Part shown: positions 22,870 to 35,335 of the stretch, one piece after another
Numbering within the stretch: the stretch's first letter is position 1
Layout of the letters: every line of letters starts with the position of its first letter
Assembly: GCA_029931535.1 (NCBI GenBank)
Contig: JAQPZY010001500.1
Location: 62,001 to 126,000 of the forward strand
Source of the DNA: Margaritifera margaritifera
Lineage: Eukaryota > Mollusca > Bivalvia > Unionida > Margaritiferidae
Length of the DNA: 64,000 nt
Direction of reading: 5' to 3'
Translations under genes and position numbers: made by a program
The notes under the pieces: model-generated
Told to the model about the DNA's origin: nothing
The model's input: only the letters and a program-made list of their open reading frames with translations
The model's database searches: none

Positions 22870-24100
22870 GTGATACCACAACTGGCCTGTATAATAGAAG
22901 ACTACCGATGGACGGTATCCACATGGGACTTTTGCAGCCATGACAATCGGACCCAAGGATAATATGCTTTTGCTTTGGTGAGCTGAAGGTAAATGGAGAA
23001 GGTAGTGTGAGATCTCCAAAATGCGACTTTCATCACATCTTGGAGAATCTAAAGAGTTAGATAGGCCCATGAGGTAGCAATGGCTTGAACCTCACGAGCT
23101 TTAATTTAATGAATGAAATGTTCCTCTCAGGAAGGGACTGATAAGCTCTCCTGATAATATATGCAACCCACCTTGACTTGGTGGAAGCTGAAAGATCAAC
23201 CAAAACCTTAAAGGGGGGAGGAAAATACATTTCCTACCCTTTCTTCTTCCTTTAGAAGCAGTCAAATAAAAGCATAAAGCTCTAACTGGGCATATCATCT
23301 CCAGCACAGATACAACCGTGACTGGGGATCTAAATCGGGAGTGGAGCAACCGATGGAAAATGGTGTTTGCTAAAAACCTGGTTGGCAGAGGAAAGAAGCA
23401 GACTCATAATTCCACTTAACTTTATACAGCTTGGCTTTATGGATTGGCCATTAAGCTTTCTCCTTTGTCATGCTGATGCTAAATAGAACAAGAAAACAGG
23501 CTTGAGGGTAAGGTTCTCGATGGAAGCTTCACCCATTGGTTCAGAGGGGATTTTTAAGTTAGAGACTGCAAGACGCAAGAGAGATTCCATCTAGGCATTA
23601 GTGAGCGAGACACCGGTCTTGGCAGTTCAAAATACATGAACAGGTCTTCTAAGTGAGAGTCTGTCCCAATGACCAGGCCAATCGAAAATTTCAGTGTTTT
23701 GGATTGGGCTATATAGCCCATGATAGTAGAAACCGAGCACTGTTTCTCTTCAAAAGGGAAGAAGTAAATCAGCCACTGCGCTCATATAAGGACAGATAGA
23801 ATTGACACGTTTCCTATTGCACCAATCCCCAAGGATTCAGCACTTGGTATCACAGACCATAGACTTAGATTGTCTTCTGAACTGAATAATGAACTTGGCA
23901 GCTTGTTCGAAAACTGGTCCTGGCAGAGAGATCATTTGAGATAAGCCAAGCGAAAAGATGGAGAAATTGTGGGCTGTTGTGTGGGAGAGAGCCCCTTTGC
24001 TGCGACAGGAGGTCCCTCCTCTGGGGTAATGTCCTGGGATGGTCCACCAACAGGATGAGAAGATCGTTGAACCATGATCGTTGGGGCCACAGAGGGGCTA
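22870..24100 (-). pseudogene. Tyrosine recombinase remnant, DIRS copy C
   Basis: Recognised by CPVRALCFYLTASKGRRKGRK in the 23349-23101 frame (the DIRS recombinase segment before the HxxR box) and by KAREVQAIATSWAYL at about 23100-23055, where both residues of the HxxR box are replaced (REVQ). The first catalytic box near 23455-23490 is also lost (SMTKEKA then stop). It is therefore catalytically dead at several positions. Confidence 0.7.
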
Positions 24101-24860
24101 TCAAAATGAACTGAGCAGTGGAGTTCCTTACTTGTGAAGTACCAAAGGGATGATCCTAACAGATGGGAAGACCTAAGTGAACAGACGATCCCACTTCAGG
24201 CTGAAAGCGTTCACTCCCCAAGTCCTCTGGATGGGGATTGGGGAAACGAAAAAGGGGAGCTTGTTGTTTAGCCTTCAAACAAGTTCACCAATGGTGTCCC
24301 CCAAGGTTGGATCAGGGAATCTACTATTGATTGGTACAGAGACCATTCCGTGAGAACAATCTTCCCTTTCCTTGACAGAGTGTCCTCCAAAATATTTTTT
24401 TATGAGGAATAAGGCTTGCTCGGAGGGTAATCCCTTCCAAGGCACCCAGCAAAGGAGGTTCCAAACCTCCATGTGTGCCTCCTTGCCTAATTAGGGTACA
24501 CTACCACCAAGACCATCATGCATTGAACTCTTATTTTATTGATGCACCCCTGGAGGGTTAAGACCATTACCCTCATTTCCAAATTGTTGATGTTGAGATT
24601 CTTCTCAGAACACGAACCCTGAAGAGTCAGTCCTTTCAGCTCCAGATGAGTGCCCCACCCTGAATCTGACTACTCTATCCCAAGGGACACGGACTAATTC
24701 TGTCTGTGGGGAAATTCATCCCCACGTAGAAAAAATTTTGAGATGGAGTAAGCTCCAATTTCTCTAGGCTGGGTAGAAGATCCAGCCTGGTCACTATTGA
24801 CTAACAGCGAGACAGATATAGTCTGAGGGACTCTAGGTGGCCATTATGAATCAATCAATC
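24100..24860 (-). pseudogene. RNase H / RT thumb remnant, DIRS copy C, large deletion
   Basis: Aligns with copy D 34.1-35.15 kb (TGAAAGCGT(T/C)CACT, GTGCCCCACCC, TCATCCCCACGTAGA, TTTCTCTAGG landmarks). After GGGACTCTAGGTGGCCATTATG at about 24830 the sequence switches to gag-side sequence (GCACCCTTCTG), so the RT catalytic part (palm and YxDD) is missing. Confidence 0.65.
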
Positions 24861-27860
24861 ATTGAAAATGAAGGATTGGGCTGAACAACCTTTCTACTGC
24901 ACCCTTCTGAAGAAGGGAGTGCACCTCTTCCTTTAATCGCACCAGATTCAACTGGTGGAAGAATAGGGGGAACCTTACTAGAGAAGGGAGATTCTGAAAC
25001 CGAAGCCAGTATCCACCTTTATGACAGAAAGGACAGAGCCATCGACTGTTATGCCAAACAAAGCTTCTGAAAAGAGGTCTAGCCTGGCATCTACAGAAAC
25101 CAAAAGAAGTGGAACACGTTGCAGGAGAGGGAGCGAATCCTTAGGGATATCCACCCTTGTCCTTAGGACAGGGGGAAGGAACTGCAAACTTCCTCCCTGG
25201 TCCTTCGTAGCACACCCTTCTGGGGCATGACTGCCGAAGGGGAGTTCTGATATGGGGTTGTTGTTTTGACTGAGGCTGCATGGCTTTAAAGAACTTCACT
25301 GACGGACCATGTGGTCAGTCAGGATGACTTTACTTCTTGGCTGGTTAGATGGGCCAGGAGTGGATGCGAAGGATTGGTGTTACTGGTCTTTCAGATGCTG
25401 AGAAACCAAGGAGGGGCTGAATTCTCCAAAGAGAGTTTATGCTTCCAGGGAAGGAGCTCCAGTAAGACCTTGGAAGTGTCCAGAGCAACATCCCTGCAGA
25501 GGTGAAGCTCTGCTGACAAGGCATGGACAAGGATAACACATTCCAAGATGTTTTTACCGCTGCTTCCAACAAACAATGAAGGGCAATTGGCAATGGAGAT
25601 TCCTCCTTCAGCAGGTTGAACGATGCTGTTGAAAAGTGTTTGGCATGCAAGGCTAAGGTTACTAGTGACCTATCCTTGTGTCCTAAAGTTTCCAGTGTTG
25701 AACTGGGAGGCAGACCCAGGTCCCCTTGGAAATACCCACTTGAGTTGCTTCGGCATCCAAAGTGGGAGGCTGAATTGGCCAGGAACAGGTATGTACCTTA
25801 TAGCTAGCTGCAGAGAACAAGGGTCTCAATGTGTGTGTGGGGGGGGGGGGGGGGAAACATACCACCCCTTGCATTGTCGAGGAAAGACTTGGCCCTTACC
25901 AAACGTTTGGGAAAGCGCCTTAATCATAACGAAGTAAGGGGCAACAAGAAATCTGGTTGAGAGTTAGCCCCAGAAAGTTTCTCCAAGCTGGAAAGAATTT
26001 TAATGTCGCCAGAATCTGAAGGCTTGGGACACAGATCACTTGTTGAAATACCAGATCTCATCTTCCTCTGCCGCCTCTCTATCATGTGGTCAAGGTCCTG
26101 AAGGCCATGGCCACATGCAGGGAAAGGGCCAAATGCGTCCCTGCGGTGGAAGGCCCCACATCCCATCGGAATTATGAGGGAATATAGGAAAGGGGCGATT
26201 TGATCCCCTCCCTAGTCTGGCATTTGTACGCTGATTCCTTATAGGGCTGTCAAAAACCACGGAAAACTTCACCCGGGTACCCGTTGCGCCGTTTAACGGG
26301 TAACCGCGTACTCGTTAGAACATGAAAGACATGTACAACCCTAATTACCTCACTGTCAAATTTTCACAAACCTTGATTGTTGTAGGGTCACAAAACGAAC
26401 GGACTATTTACATCATTTTGCACATTGTTTACCAAACTTTATCCACTATTTAGCATTCCATTCTCTTTTTCGCATTTTACCAATTCGCACTTTCGCATTT
26501 TCACATTCGCACTTTACCCACACCCAATGGGAGATGGCTGATAGTCTGTCGATGGAGATAATTTGTTTTCCTGTTGTACTTCAAATTGTCTATTATAAAT
26601 TGTGCTATAATATTTTGTTTGATTTGTCAATAATAATTTATTAATATTACAATGTCGTTTCACTTATTAATAAACTTCCAACAACTTCCACAGCGTGTTT
26701 TGTTTTTTATTACTCACGGCGAATGGCGGTGAAAGTCAACTTCCGGTTGACACCATGTGACCACGCAGTCGCTGAAGTGATATGTTAACACGAGTAGTCT
26801 ACATATTAGTGTTGTTTTGAACTGTGAAGCTGTTCGCACAGCCCAGCGTGCAGCGGCCAATTTAGTAGTGGGCCGCTTATGCATAACGGGTGGTCCTACT
26901 CCTAAATATAGACTGGAGCTGCAACTCAGACCAGCGTACTGCTGATGATATGATATTTTGATAGTGTTGTCGACAAATTATTTTTGTGAACGGGTACTCG
27001 TCATTAATTTTCAATGCCCGGGTTTTTCACTACGGTCGGGTACCCGGTTACCCGGGTACCCGTTGACAGCCCTAATTCCTAACCCCCAATGGGATGAAAC
27101 TGCAGTCTGGAGGCAGGGGAGTCTCGACCCAATCCTTATCCCTGTACAGAGGGAGCTTTAATGACCAGTCTCCAGTGCCCAGTGACCAGTCAATGATTGG
27201 TGCCAGGTGACTGGTCAATGACTGGTGACTGATCAATGATTGCTGCCCGGTGACCGGTCAATGACCGGTGACTAGTACCCGGCGATCAGTCAATGACCGG
27301 TGCTTGGTGACCGATCAGGTGACTCAGATCTGTAGGAAAACTCTTCTCCAGATCTGATAAACTTAGATCTGAGCCCTCCACTTTCTGGTGTGGCTCGATC
27401 CCATCACCAAGAATGGGCTCTGGGGACTGAAAGGGTGCTGCTACACTTACAGGGAGGGAGATGCGACTCACTGTGACCTTCTGGATGGAAGAATGTGCTG
27501 CTCCCCCCTAACAGGAGAGAGTGGCTCACTTTCTGTCCTAATGGAAAAGAGAGGGTGCTGCTCCTCCCTAGCAGGAGGGCTCAACTGGCTCTCTTCTCTC
27601 ATGGAATGGAAAGGTTGCTGCTCGCCCCTAAAGGGAGGGAGTGACTCACTCTCGATCCATTTACTACCTCCCTTGGGAGGGGGATCACTAAGCCTATAGG
27701 TTTCCGAAGAGACTATGGTAATCCTTCCCTGATACCCGAGGGACTCAGAGATGGAAAACTCCAAAAATTCTGAGGAAGACGAGGAAGGAATTCCTCGAAC
27801 TCTCATCCTTCTTTTAAATACAATTAAGTTCGGTGAGGTCCCAGACCCAAGAGAAAACTA
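24861..27860 (-). pseudogene. Gag-like region remnant, DIRS copy C, interrupted by a MITE
   Basis: Corresponds to the gag regions of copies A and B. Landmarks are GGACCATGTGG at about 25303, a poly-C (sense) tract of 16 at 25839-25854 in a PPPPPTHTLRPL context, CTGGAAAGAATTTTAATG at about 25988, and an N-terminal part rich in repeats. Two repeat blocks stand out: 27160-27320 (GGTGACCGGTCAATGACCGG-type, about 20-30 bp units) and 27430-27660 (roughly 60-bp units encoding ESEPLSPVRGEQH-like peptides). The 833-bp hAT MITE at 26242-27074 splits the region. Confidence 0.6.
26242..27074. mobile_element. 833-bp hAT MITE in DIRS C, TSD ATTCCT(T/A)A
   Basis: Inverted ends TAGGGCTGTCAA (26242-26253) and TTGACAGCCCTA (27063-27074), 12 bp perfect. 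Flanking 8-bp duplication ATTCCTTA (26234-26241) and ATTCCTAA (27075-27082), one mismatch. Subterminal regions hold several GGGTAcCCG/CCCGGGTA motifs on both sides (ACCCGGGTACCCGTT on the left; GGGTACCCGGTTACCCGGG on the right). TAGGG(C/T)TG ends with an 8-bp duplication indicate hAT. No transposase is present. The interior includes runs of TTCGCA(C/T)TTT around 26470-26510. Confidence 0.9.
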
Positions 27861-28486
27861 TAAAGATTTATTCAAAAACTTCTATATAAGTAAATGTATA
27901 AATGTATGGTGTTCGGTAACTAAACACATGAAATAAAAGAAAAACTGGTGTGCAACCTGCCTTTCTGAGATACAAATAGCACAAGTCACACTAAAACAAA
28001 ATGTGAAACATGAAGATTTGTTACTGTAATAAAACAATAATCAGAATCAATATGAGTCTATAGACCAAATTCGGCAAGGATAGGGATATTTAATAAATAC
28101 CTACCCGAGCTTGAAATAAATTCTCGAACCTAAATGCACGGTTATACCAAACATAACGAGAAAAAAAGAATAAATAAAAAATTTGAATATCTGTTGAGTG
28201 AGCTTAATTCAAACCTGACTGTTTTTATCGGGGTAATTCCACACAATGCACATAAAGAGAAAACTCAAATGGCGACGTAAAACATGAAGTGAAGGCAATT
28301 TCTCTACGACATAAAATTTAAGCTGCGACTAGAAAAAGAACGAAGGACAATGCATATAGGCAATGTTCTAGAATCTTCTGGTTCATCCTAATAGGAGGAT
28401 GAATTCTTGCCATACGATAAGGGTATTTTCCACCCGAAAAAGTACCAGCTACCCAATAGCAACAGGTCTTGTATTACTGATATCTG

Positions 28487-29848
28487 ACTGATTGCTCAGT
28501 TAGCGAGAATTCCCAATGATACAGTGACTAAAGTGAACTCGTTATTTTGACCACTATCACCAAGGTTCCAAATTATTGGTATTAAATTATACAAGATCCA
28601 CTTTTATGTTAATTTCTGCATAAGATACAATAAAACAAAACTGAAGTCTTATTTAGTGTTCCACTTCTGAGTCAGTTTTATCACAAACACATTGTAATAC
28701 ATGCAAGTTTTATCAATCCCAACCACCAAATGTAACAAATGACACTATACTAAGGTAGTGTGAACTTTGGTACATGTTATTGATATGAATCAACATAATG
28801 TTGCTACTTTAAGATGATTTAACATGACAGCCATATTTTAATTTTCATGTAATTATTACTTTTATGAAAGGGTTCCCCAACCAATGGCTAAGAATGCAAT
28901 TTACATTTAAAAATCTGATGCAGATGTAATAATGGACACTAAGATACCAGGCTCATTGGACTGGACTGGGATATATGTTACATCTCAGCTATGTAAGGAA
29001 GATTTTACTCATATGATTGCAAGTGACAACTCTCTTCCTTTTGTCCTGAAAGACATATTTATGAATCATCCTCGATGATCCAATATCAAAAAGCGTAATT
29101 TAAACTTGAACCCTAATAAGTATGTAACAATGGAAATAAATGGAAACTGGTTATCCAGCATCAACAATTGCTACACACAAACACCATTTCAAGCAAAATA
29201 CTATGTAAATTGAAATTGTTCACTAATTTATAACTTTTTATACTAATTTTCATCTTTAATGAACAAAATGTTTAATCCCAAAATGTTCCTTTACACCAAT
29301 GTAACTGTAGCAAGAAAGTGGATATATATGGTTTTTGTGTGCCAATCAACAAAATGGTGTGTTTAGTTTGGCATCAGGCTGGACAGTATATCATAAAGTA
29401 AACACTGCCTGATGTACATTTTTCCAGTTACTGCCAATATTTCATAAGATTCCAAGACATAACATTCTGACACCAAACCAATTTACAAAATTCGAAAACC
29501 GTGTTGGGAATTCTATTGGTGCTTTTTTATGACTTGTATCATGAATTAGGTCAACAAATGTACTTTCCACCAAAGGTCAAACATGGTTGGGAACTTACGA
29601 GATTGGCATAAAATTGATCCTATTTTGAGATGTAACACTTATGACACAAATGGTATTTCCCAGACATGATGAAAAATTTATTTTACAATTTATTATTTCA
29701 TTGAGGATCTCTGCATAATTTTGAATGTGCATCATTATACTTTCTCTGTCATTTCATAATTTCAATGTCAATAACCATTTTCTTAATGAAAAAATGTATA
29801 ATTTCTTTTTCTTTTTGTTTAAAGTTTTGTTAAAAAAAATTTTGGAGA
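28487..29848. other. No gene seen between DIRS C and D
   Basis: AT-rich sequence of about 1.36 kb without a recognisable domain, splice-flanked frame or terminal repeat. Confidence 0.5.
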
Positions 29849-30229
29849 GGGGGGGGACTAATTTTAATGATGAAATACTTATCTGCTTCTATTGCATAGC
29901 TTACTCTATTCTGGATGGAATATGCCATCGACCGTATGATGAGAATTCATCATCCCATAGTGTGACTTCCAGAAAGATCTGGAATCCCATGCCCATGCGC
30001 ACTGGCCCTCATTCTTTTTCAGGACGTAGCCTTTAAAGCTAGTGGCACATCAGTGCGGGGCGAGAGGTGGGAATCTGGCAATAGCAACAGGCAAGTACTA
30101 TATTAAAACTAGTTACCCTCCTCCGACTACATTTTAATATCAGTAATATATAACATGTTGCTATTGAGTAGCTGAATTTGCCAGTTCCGTGGAGGGCTGA
30201 TGCTCCCAAAAAACTGGTAAAGGTAAAAA

Positions 30230-31301
30230 AAAAGAAATAAAGAAATACGCACCCTTACTATAGAAGTGTAGACTATTGCCGGATGGTATCCGCATGGGCC
30301 ACTCTTTGTGTTACGACTATCAGTCGCAAAGAAAATATGCCTTCACTTTGGTGAGTCAAAGGAGCAAAGGTAGATGGAGAAAATCATGTGAGATCGCCAA
30401 AACGCAACTTAAAACACATCCTCCAGAGATGAATGAGTTAGATAGGCCCATGGGTAGCAATGGCTCGAACTTCATGGACTTTAATCTTCATGAATGAAAG
30501 GTCTCTCTCGTTAAGGGACTGATAAGCTCTCTTGATAGTCATGGTAATCCACCTCAAAATAGTGGAAATATCTGCTGTCCCCTTAAGGGGTAGGAAAAGA
30601 TGCTTCCTACCCTTTCTTCTCCCTTTAGAAGCTGCCAAATAAAAATGTAAACTGCTAACTGGGCATAAAAGTCTATCTTGATCATCCCCAGCACAGATAC
30701 AACTGAGACGGGATCTCAAATGGAAGCGGGGCAACCGATGGCAGCTGGTTTTTTGCTAAGAAACCTGGTTGGCAAAGGAGAGAAGCAGACTCATAATTTG
30801 CACTGAACCTTAGACAGCCTTGCTCAAAGGATATTGCATGCAGCTATCTCCTTCATCTCGTGGATGCCAAGGAGAGCAAGAAAACTCTTGAGGGTAAGGT
30901 TCTCAAAAGAAGCTTCCACCAAAGGTTCATATGGGGTTTCAGTTAGAGACCACAAGACACACAAGATTCCATCTGGCATTAGCGAGCTAGACACTGGTCT
31001 TTGCAGCTCAAAATACCTTATCAGGTCTGCTATGTGAGAGTCCACACCAATCACCGGGCCTTTTGAAAATTTGATCGTGTGTGACAGGACTGCCCTATAG
31101 TCCTTGATCGTAGAAACCGAGCATTGTCTCTATTCCAAAAGGAAGAGATGTAAATCAGCTATTGCACTCATTGAGGGACAGCTAGGATTAACATGTCTCT
31201 TATTACACCAATCGCAAAAGATTCTCCACTTGACATCATGGACCTTAGATGCAGGTCATCTCCTGGACTGAACGATGCACTTGGCGACTTTCCTCTAAAA
31301 C
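30230..31301 (-). pseudogene. Tyrosine recombinase remnant, DIRS copy D, HEVR box intact
   Basis: The frame 30734-30438 reads LCPVSSLHFYLAASKGRRK, then STILRWITMTIKRAYQSLNE and KVHEVRAIATHGPI. HEVR is the catalytic HxxR box, intact here but followed by a one-base deletion (THG for TSWA). The first arginine box near 30850-30880 is altered (GIHEMKEIAA where relatives have R-S-E-L-H-A-L). The N-terminal part continues beyond the 2.6-kb insertion at 33911-34000. Confidence 0.72.
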
Positions 31302-31303
31302 TA

Positions 31304-33908
31304 CAGTACAGCTCACGTGATTTTTCGGAACCCCACGCATCGCGGTGGGGTACTTAATCCCCTCCACTCTAGCTCCGCGATAGCACTCCGCGGTGGAGGC
31401 ATAAATTGGCATAAATACCTACAAATCACCACCGCGTTTCGGCAGGCATGCCGATGAAAACTCCACCGTGGAGGGGCTAGTCGACATTACTGATTGACAT
31501 CTGAACAGCCAATGAATGAAGACCACCTATGGAAAGACTGAGACATCAAGAGTGATTTACAACTGGATACCATCTGAAGAATCAGTCGTTTTTATTTCGA
31601 TCATATATTTGGACAATAAAAAAATAATTTCAAAAGTCTTGTATATTCAGTACACATTACTGTTTATAAAAGGTTGATCGACTTCTTTTGCAATAAGTTT
31701 ATGATTTTAATTTATTTCAAAGAAATATGAACAAACTTATGCACTTACTTGACGAGAAGTACACATTGCTGAGCCTCTCAAGCAGAATAAATTTATCATT
31801 TTGTTCCAAAGGAAAGTAATTCTCTGAGATATGGACAATTAAAATCCAAATTGACATCCGCTTCTGCTTACCCCCCCCCCCCACAACAACAAACCTAAAG
31901 CACTGAATTTACTCTGAAATGCAAACCGCTTGCTTAGTCTTTAAGCAGTAATAGTAGAGTCACGAGGCTGAATATTATGACTGCATGTGTGCTGTAAGGG
32001 ACTGACCATTTAATATACGGGGTTTATGTTGTTTGTTTTTTTTCGACCGGGATATTTTTTTTTCTTTCATCACAGTATTTATTTATTTTAAGTGAAATAT
32101 GGAACGGATTAACGTCTGTTACAAAAATCAGAGAAAGACAATTGTTTTCATGCATTTACCCCCCCCCCCCCACCCCCCCGGTTGGAAAATTCAATTGTCT
32201 CTCCCTAATAAAGACTTGACTTCAGCGGATGTTCTACAGAAATCAAGGCAGTGACCATTGTGAACACTGTTGTAAAATATTAACAAGGGTTTGCATCAAA
32301 AGATGATGTAAGTTTCAGCGTGGGAAAAGTGTGTTTTTATCACACGAAAGCCATCTGACTTAGTGCGTTGAACTTTATAGCCGCATTTATGGTCCCGCCA
32401 TTAAGAACGGAAGGTTGATAATTGTTAGTAATTAATCTGAACTCGGCTTATTACCGAAATGAAAAATAATATGGAAAATTCTAAAATCTGAGATGTTCAG
32501 AGATTTTAATTTCCACGTGTATCCTATTATTTGCTAATTTTCCTACGGCGAAAATATAAAAATAAAATATACTTTTTTAATTATTTTTACGCAGATATTA
32601 AAGATTGCAGTTTCCTGTTTGTGACTGTTAGAGCCTTTGGTTATTGAGCGTGTTTCTGTTTTCTTTCCACTTTGCAAACTTTTCCAGACTTCAGTTTACG
32701 ATAACTTGTGCAGTAGTGATTTGGATTCCATATTTTATGAGAGAGAGAGAGGGGGGGGGGGGGGACTTTACTAAGAAGAGTTAATGATCTAAACTTATTC
32801 ATCTTATTTTTCTGTATTATGCAATAGGAAAACGAACAGAAAAGAAAAAGTTAAAGATTAATTTCATCTGATTTGCAAGTTTGTCAAATCAATGGCAAGG
32901 AAAACAAACCCGCAGAAGCGTTGCTGTTGTACTTTTAGGTTAACAGTTAGCACATGAAATTAACACATCAATATCAAAGAAAACACGCAGTGCTGATGGC
33001 TTCTATTGTGCTAGGTTACTTGCACGTGTCAACTACATGTATCTAGGTTGACCTTTTGCGACCATTTGTGATTTTTAAAAAACCCGCTACTTTGGTAATT
33101 AATGCAAATTAGTACAGTTTAAAATAAAATAACGATGTGAAATCTTAATAATGCTTTATTTAAGCGATTGGATGTCAGGAAAAAACGTACAATATGTGAA
33201 TGAGTACTATTGCATGGAATTACCATCGGAACTTGTGCGATTTTGTTTCACTTCAGTCAGGTATGACTGCAGCTTTGTTATGAATTTGTTTGATGTTTAT
33301 CGTTCTTTTCATTGCAGGTAGTACAATATCACTGACTTTCATATGATCATTACAATTTTGTATTGCATTTACTGAAAAAGAAATAAGGATATGAATGCAT
33401 GTTTAGATTCCGATAACATAGTATTGAAGAAAAAAAAAATTAAATTTTGCGCAAAATGTAGTATTAATACAGTTTGCGAGGCATTGCCATTACATTATCA
33501 TCATCTAAAATATGATTTGGCACTATGTATCATACATTATCTTCGTTAGAACAAGGAAATATTTATAATTAACTGAATTACTACATTTTTTTCAGTATCA
33601 AAAAGTTAGCAAATTGCTCCCAAGAGGGATAACGATGTAGATAAATCGGTGCCCCCCCCCCCCGTCTCAACCTCTGCTTGCATGGGCGATAAACAGTAAA
33701 CCACGCCCATATTATCGAAACCACGTCCACTCCGCGGTGGTGATCGGATGCGACTCCGCGAGGGAGCGTGGTGTGCAGGGCTATTCTCCGCGACAACTCC
33801 GTCAGGATGCGTGGAGTGATGGTGGAGTGATTTTTCTTAATCCTCTCCACTCACTCTCCACCCCCACCGCGATGCGTGGGGTTCCGAAAAATCACGTGAG
33901 CTGTACTG
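31304..33908. mobile_element. 2.6-kb non-autonomous DNA transposon, perfect 47-bp TIRs, TA duplication
   Basis: The left end CAGTACAGCTCACGTGATTT (31304 on) and right end AAATCACGTGAGCTGTACTG (to 33908) are perfect inverted repeats for 47 bp, ending in GGTGGGG. TA lies directly outside both ends, and the recovered host sequence AAAACTAGTTCTGAC agrees with DIRS C's AAAACTGGTCCTGGC. Subterminal regions repeat GC-rich motifs around CTCCGCGGTGGAG on both sides, in contrast to the AT-rich interior, which holds poly-C/poly-G runs (about 31871, 32159, 32750, 33653) and no ORF above about 90 codons. TA plus CAGT-type ends fit Tc1/mariner-like or ISL2EU-like elements; I cannot choose. Confidence 0.9.
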
Positions 33909-34049
33909 TAGTTCTGACAGAGAGATTCTCTGATATGAGCCAAGCATGAAGGTGGAGAATTAGCAGGCTATTGGGTAGGAGATTGACCCTGTGCTGCAAC
34001 AGAGCCTGTGCTGCAACAGAAGGTCCCTCCTATGGGGTAATGTCCTGGA

Positions 34050-35335
34050 CTAGTCTGCCAGCAGGTCAAAAGATTGTTGAATCACCATGGTTGGGGCAAC
34101 AGAGGGGCTATCAAAATGAGCTAAGCAGTGGAGATTGTTACTTTTTGAAGTACTTCTGGGATCATCCTGAAGGGTGGGAAGGCGTAAGCGAACAGATGAT
34201 CCCACTTCAGGCTGAAAGCGTCCACTGCCCAGGCTCTCTGGTCTGGGACTGGGGAAACGTAAAAGGGGAGCTTGTTCTTTAGCCATGTCTGCAGACTAGT
34301 CCACTAAGGTTCTCCCCCAAAGACTAAACAGGGAATCTGCTACAGATTGATGCAAAGACTACTCCGTGAGAACTATCTTGCTCCTCCTGGACAGACTGTC
34401 TGCCAAAATATTCTTTTTGCCAGGAATGTGGCAAACTTGGAGGGTAATCCCTTTTGAGGTTCTCCAGCGAAGGAGATTCCAAACCTCTATGCAGAGAGAA
34501 GGGGCATGTATACCCCTTTGTTGCTTGAGGTACACTGCCACCGATGTGTTGTCAGAGGAGACCATCAGAAAGCGACTTCTTATTTTGTTGGCACATCCCT
34601 AAAGGGCTAAGAACACTGTCCTCATTTCATACTTGTTGATATGGAGGGCTGATTCTTCCCGGGACCATGAACCCTGAAGAATTAGCCCTTCTGGCTCCAG
34701 ATGAGTGCCCCACCCGGAATGTGACGCAACTGCGAATGTATTGGAGTGGGGTTCGGAAGCGTGCACGGGGACTTGGACCAGAAACCGGTCCAGATTTGTC
34801 CACCAAATCAGATGATGGTGGAAATCTAGGCCTAGAGAAATCTGAGCAGTCAGAGGGTCCCTGTGTGGTTTCCAGTTTGCTTGAAGGAGAAACTGGAGTG
34901 GGGTCCGCTGTGGTGTTCATGATCCCCAGAAAAGATAGAAATAAACGAGCTGAAAATGTGGTCTTGGCTCTCAGAGCCTCCAACAGGGTAAGGATCTTGT
35001 CTACTCTGTCCAGTGGGACATGGACTAAGCTGTTGTTCGTGAGGTTATTCATCCCCACGTAGATGAGATCTTGAGATGGAGTAAGCTCAGATTTCTCTAG
35101 GTTGGGTAAAGATCCAGTATGGTCTCTATACACCAACAGTGAGACAGATCTAGTCTGAGGGACTCTAGCCAGCCCTTGTGGATCAACCAATCGTCAAAAT
35201 ATTCGAGGATAGGGGTCCCCAGTGACATTAAGTGGACAGCAACTGTTCCCATGACTCTGGTAAAAGCTCTGGGTACAGAGGAATTGATTTTCACAAGGCA
35301 GTCTATATGGAGTTGCACCAGAGTATCTACAGGAT
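34050..35335 (-). pseudogene. RNase H and RT fragment, DIRS copy D, with intact YxDD
   Basis: The frame 35339-35097 includes RAFTRVMGTVAVHLMSLGTP followed by ILEYFDDWLIHKG, an intact YFDD polymerase motif. The frame 35190-34627 carries FSRPRFPPSS and VHVPLDRVDKI thumb sequence. RNase H is recognisable as DNTSVAVYLKQQRGIH and CHIPGKKNILADSLSRR (34565-34359). Frame changes between blocks and the missing N-terminus make it a pseudogene. It is the best RT/RNase H sequence of the A-D family in this window. Confidence 0.78.

Larger units (their letters stand above)
22466..28486 (-). mobile_element. DIRS-type retrotransposon copy C with both ITRs and an internal complementary region
   Basis: The best preserved ends of the family. 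The left extension (poly-G, then AAACTAATTTTAATGATG, about 22466-22516) is followed by the left ITR (22517-22620). The right ITR (28352-28455) is its reverse complement, sharing GTTCTAGAATCTTCTGGTTC and AAAAGTACCAGCTAC. An internal region at 22738-22840 carries first the complement of the left extension (AGGTAAGTATTACATC, ATTAAAATTAGTTT, poly-C) and then the complement of the right terminus (ATATCAGTAATACAAAACCT against AGGTCTTGTATTACTGATAT). This is the classic DIRS1 layout. Internal coding is decayed and carries a large deletion near 24850 and an 833-bp MITE. Confidence 0.88.
29849..35335 (-). mobile_element. DIRS-type retrotransposon copy D, 5' truncated, split by a TIR element
   Basis: The left end starts with poly-G and ACTAATTTTAATGATGAAATACTTA. 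The matching internal complement lies at about 30090-30110 (GCAAGTACTATATTAAAACTAG). Landmarks then run parallel to copy C: CATCAGTGCGGGG, TGGTATCCGCATGGG and CTTTGGTGAG. The recombinase is interrupted at 31304-33908 by another transposon and resumes with GTTCTGACAGAGAGATTCTC (compare copy C GGTCCTGGCAGAGAGATCAT). The RT region ends at about 35335 against a LINE fragment, so gag and the right terminus are missing. Confidence 0.82.
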
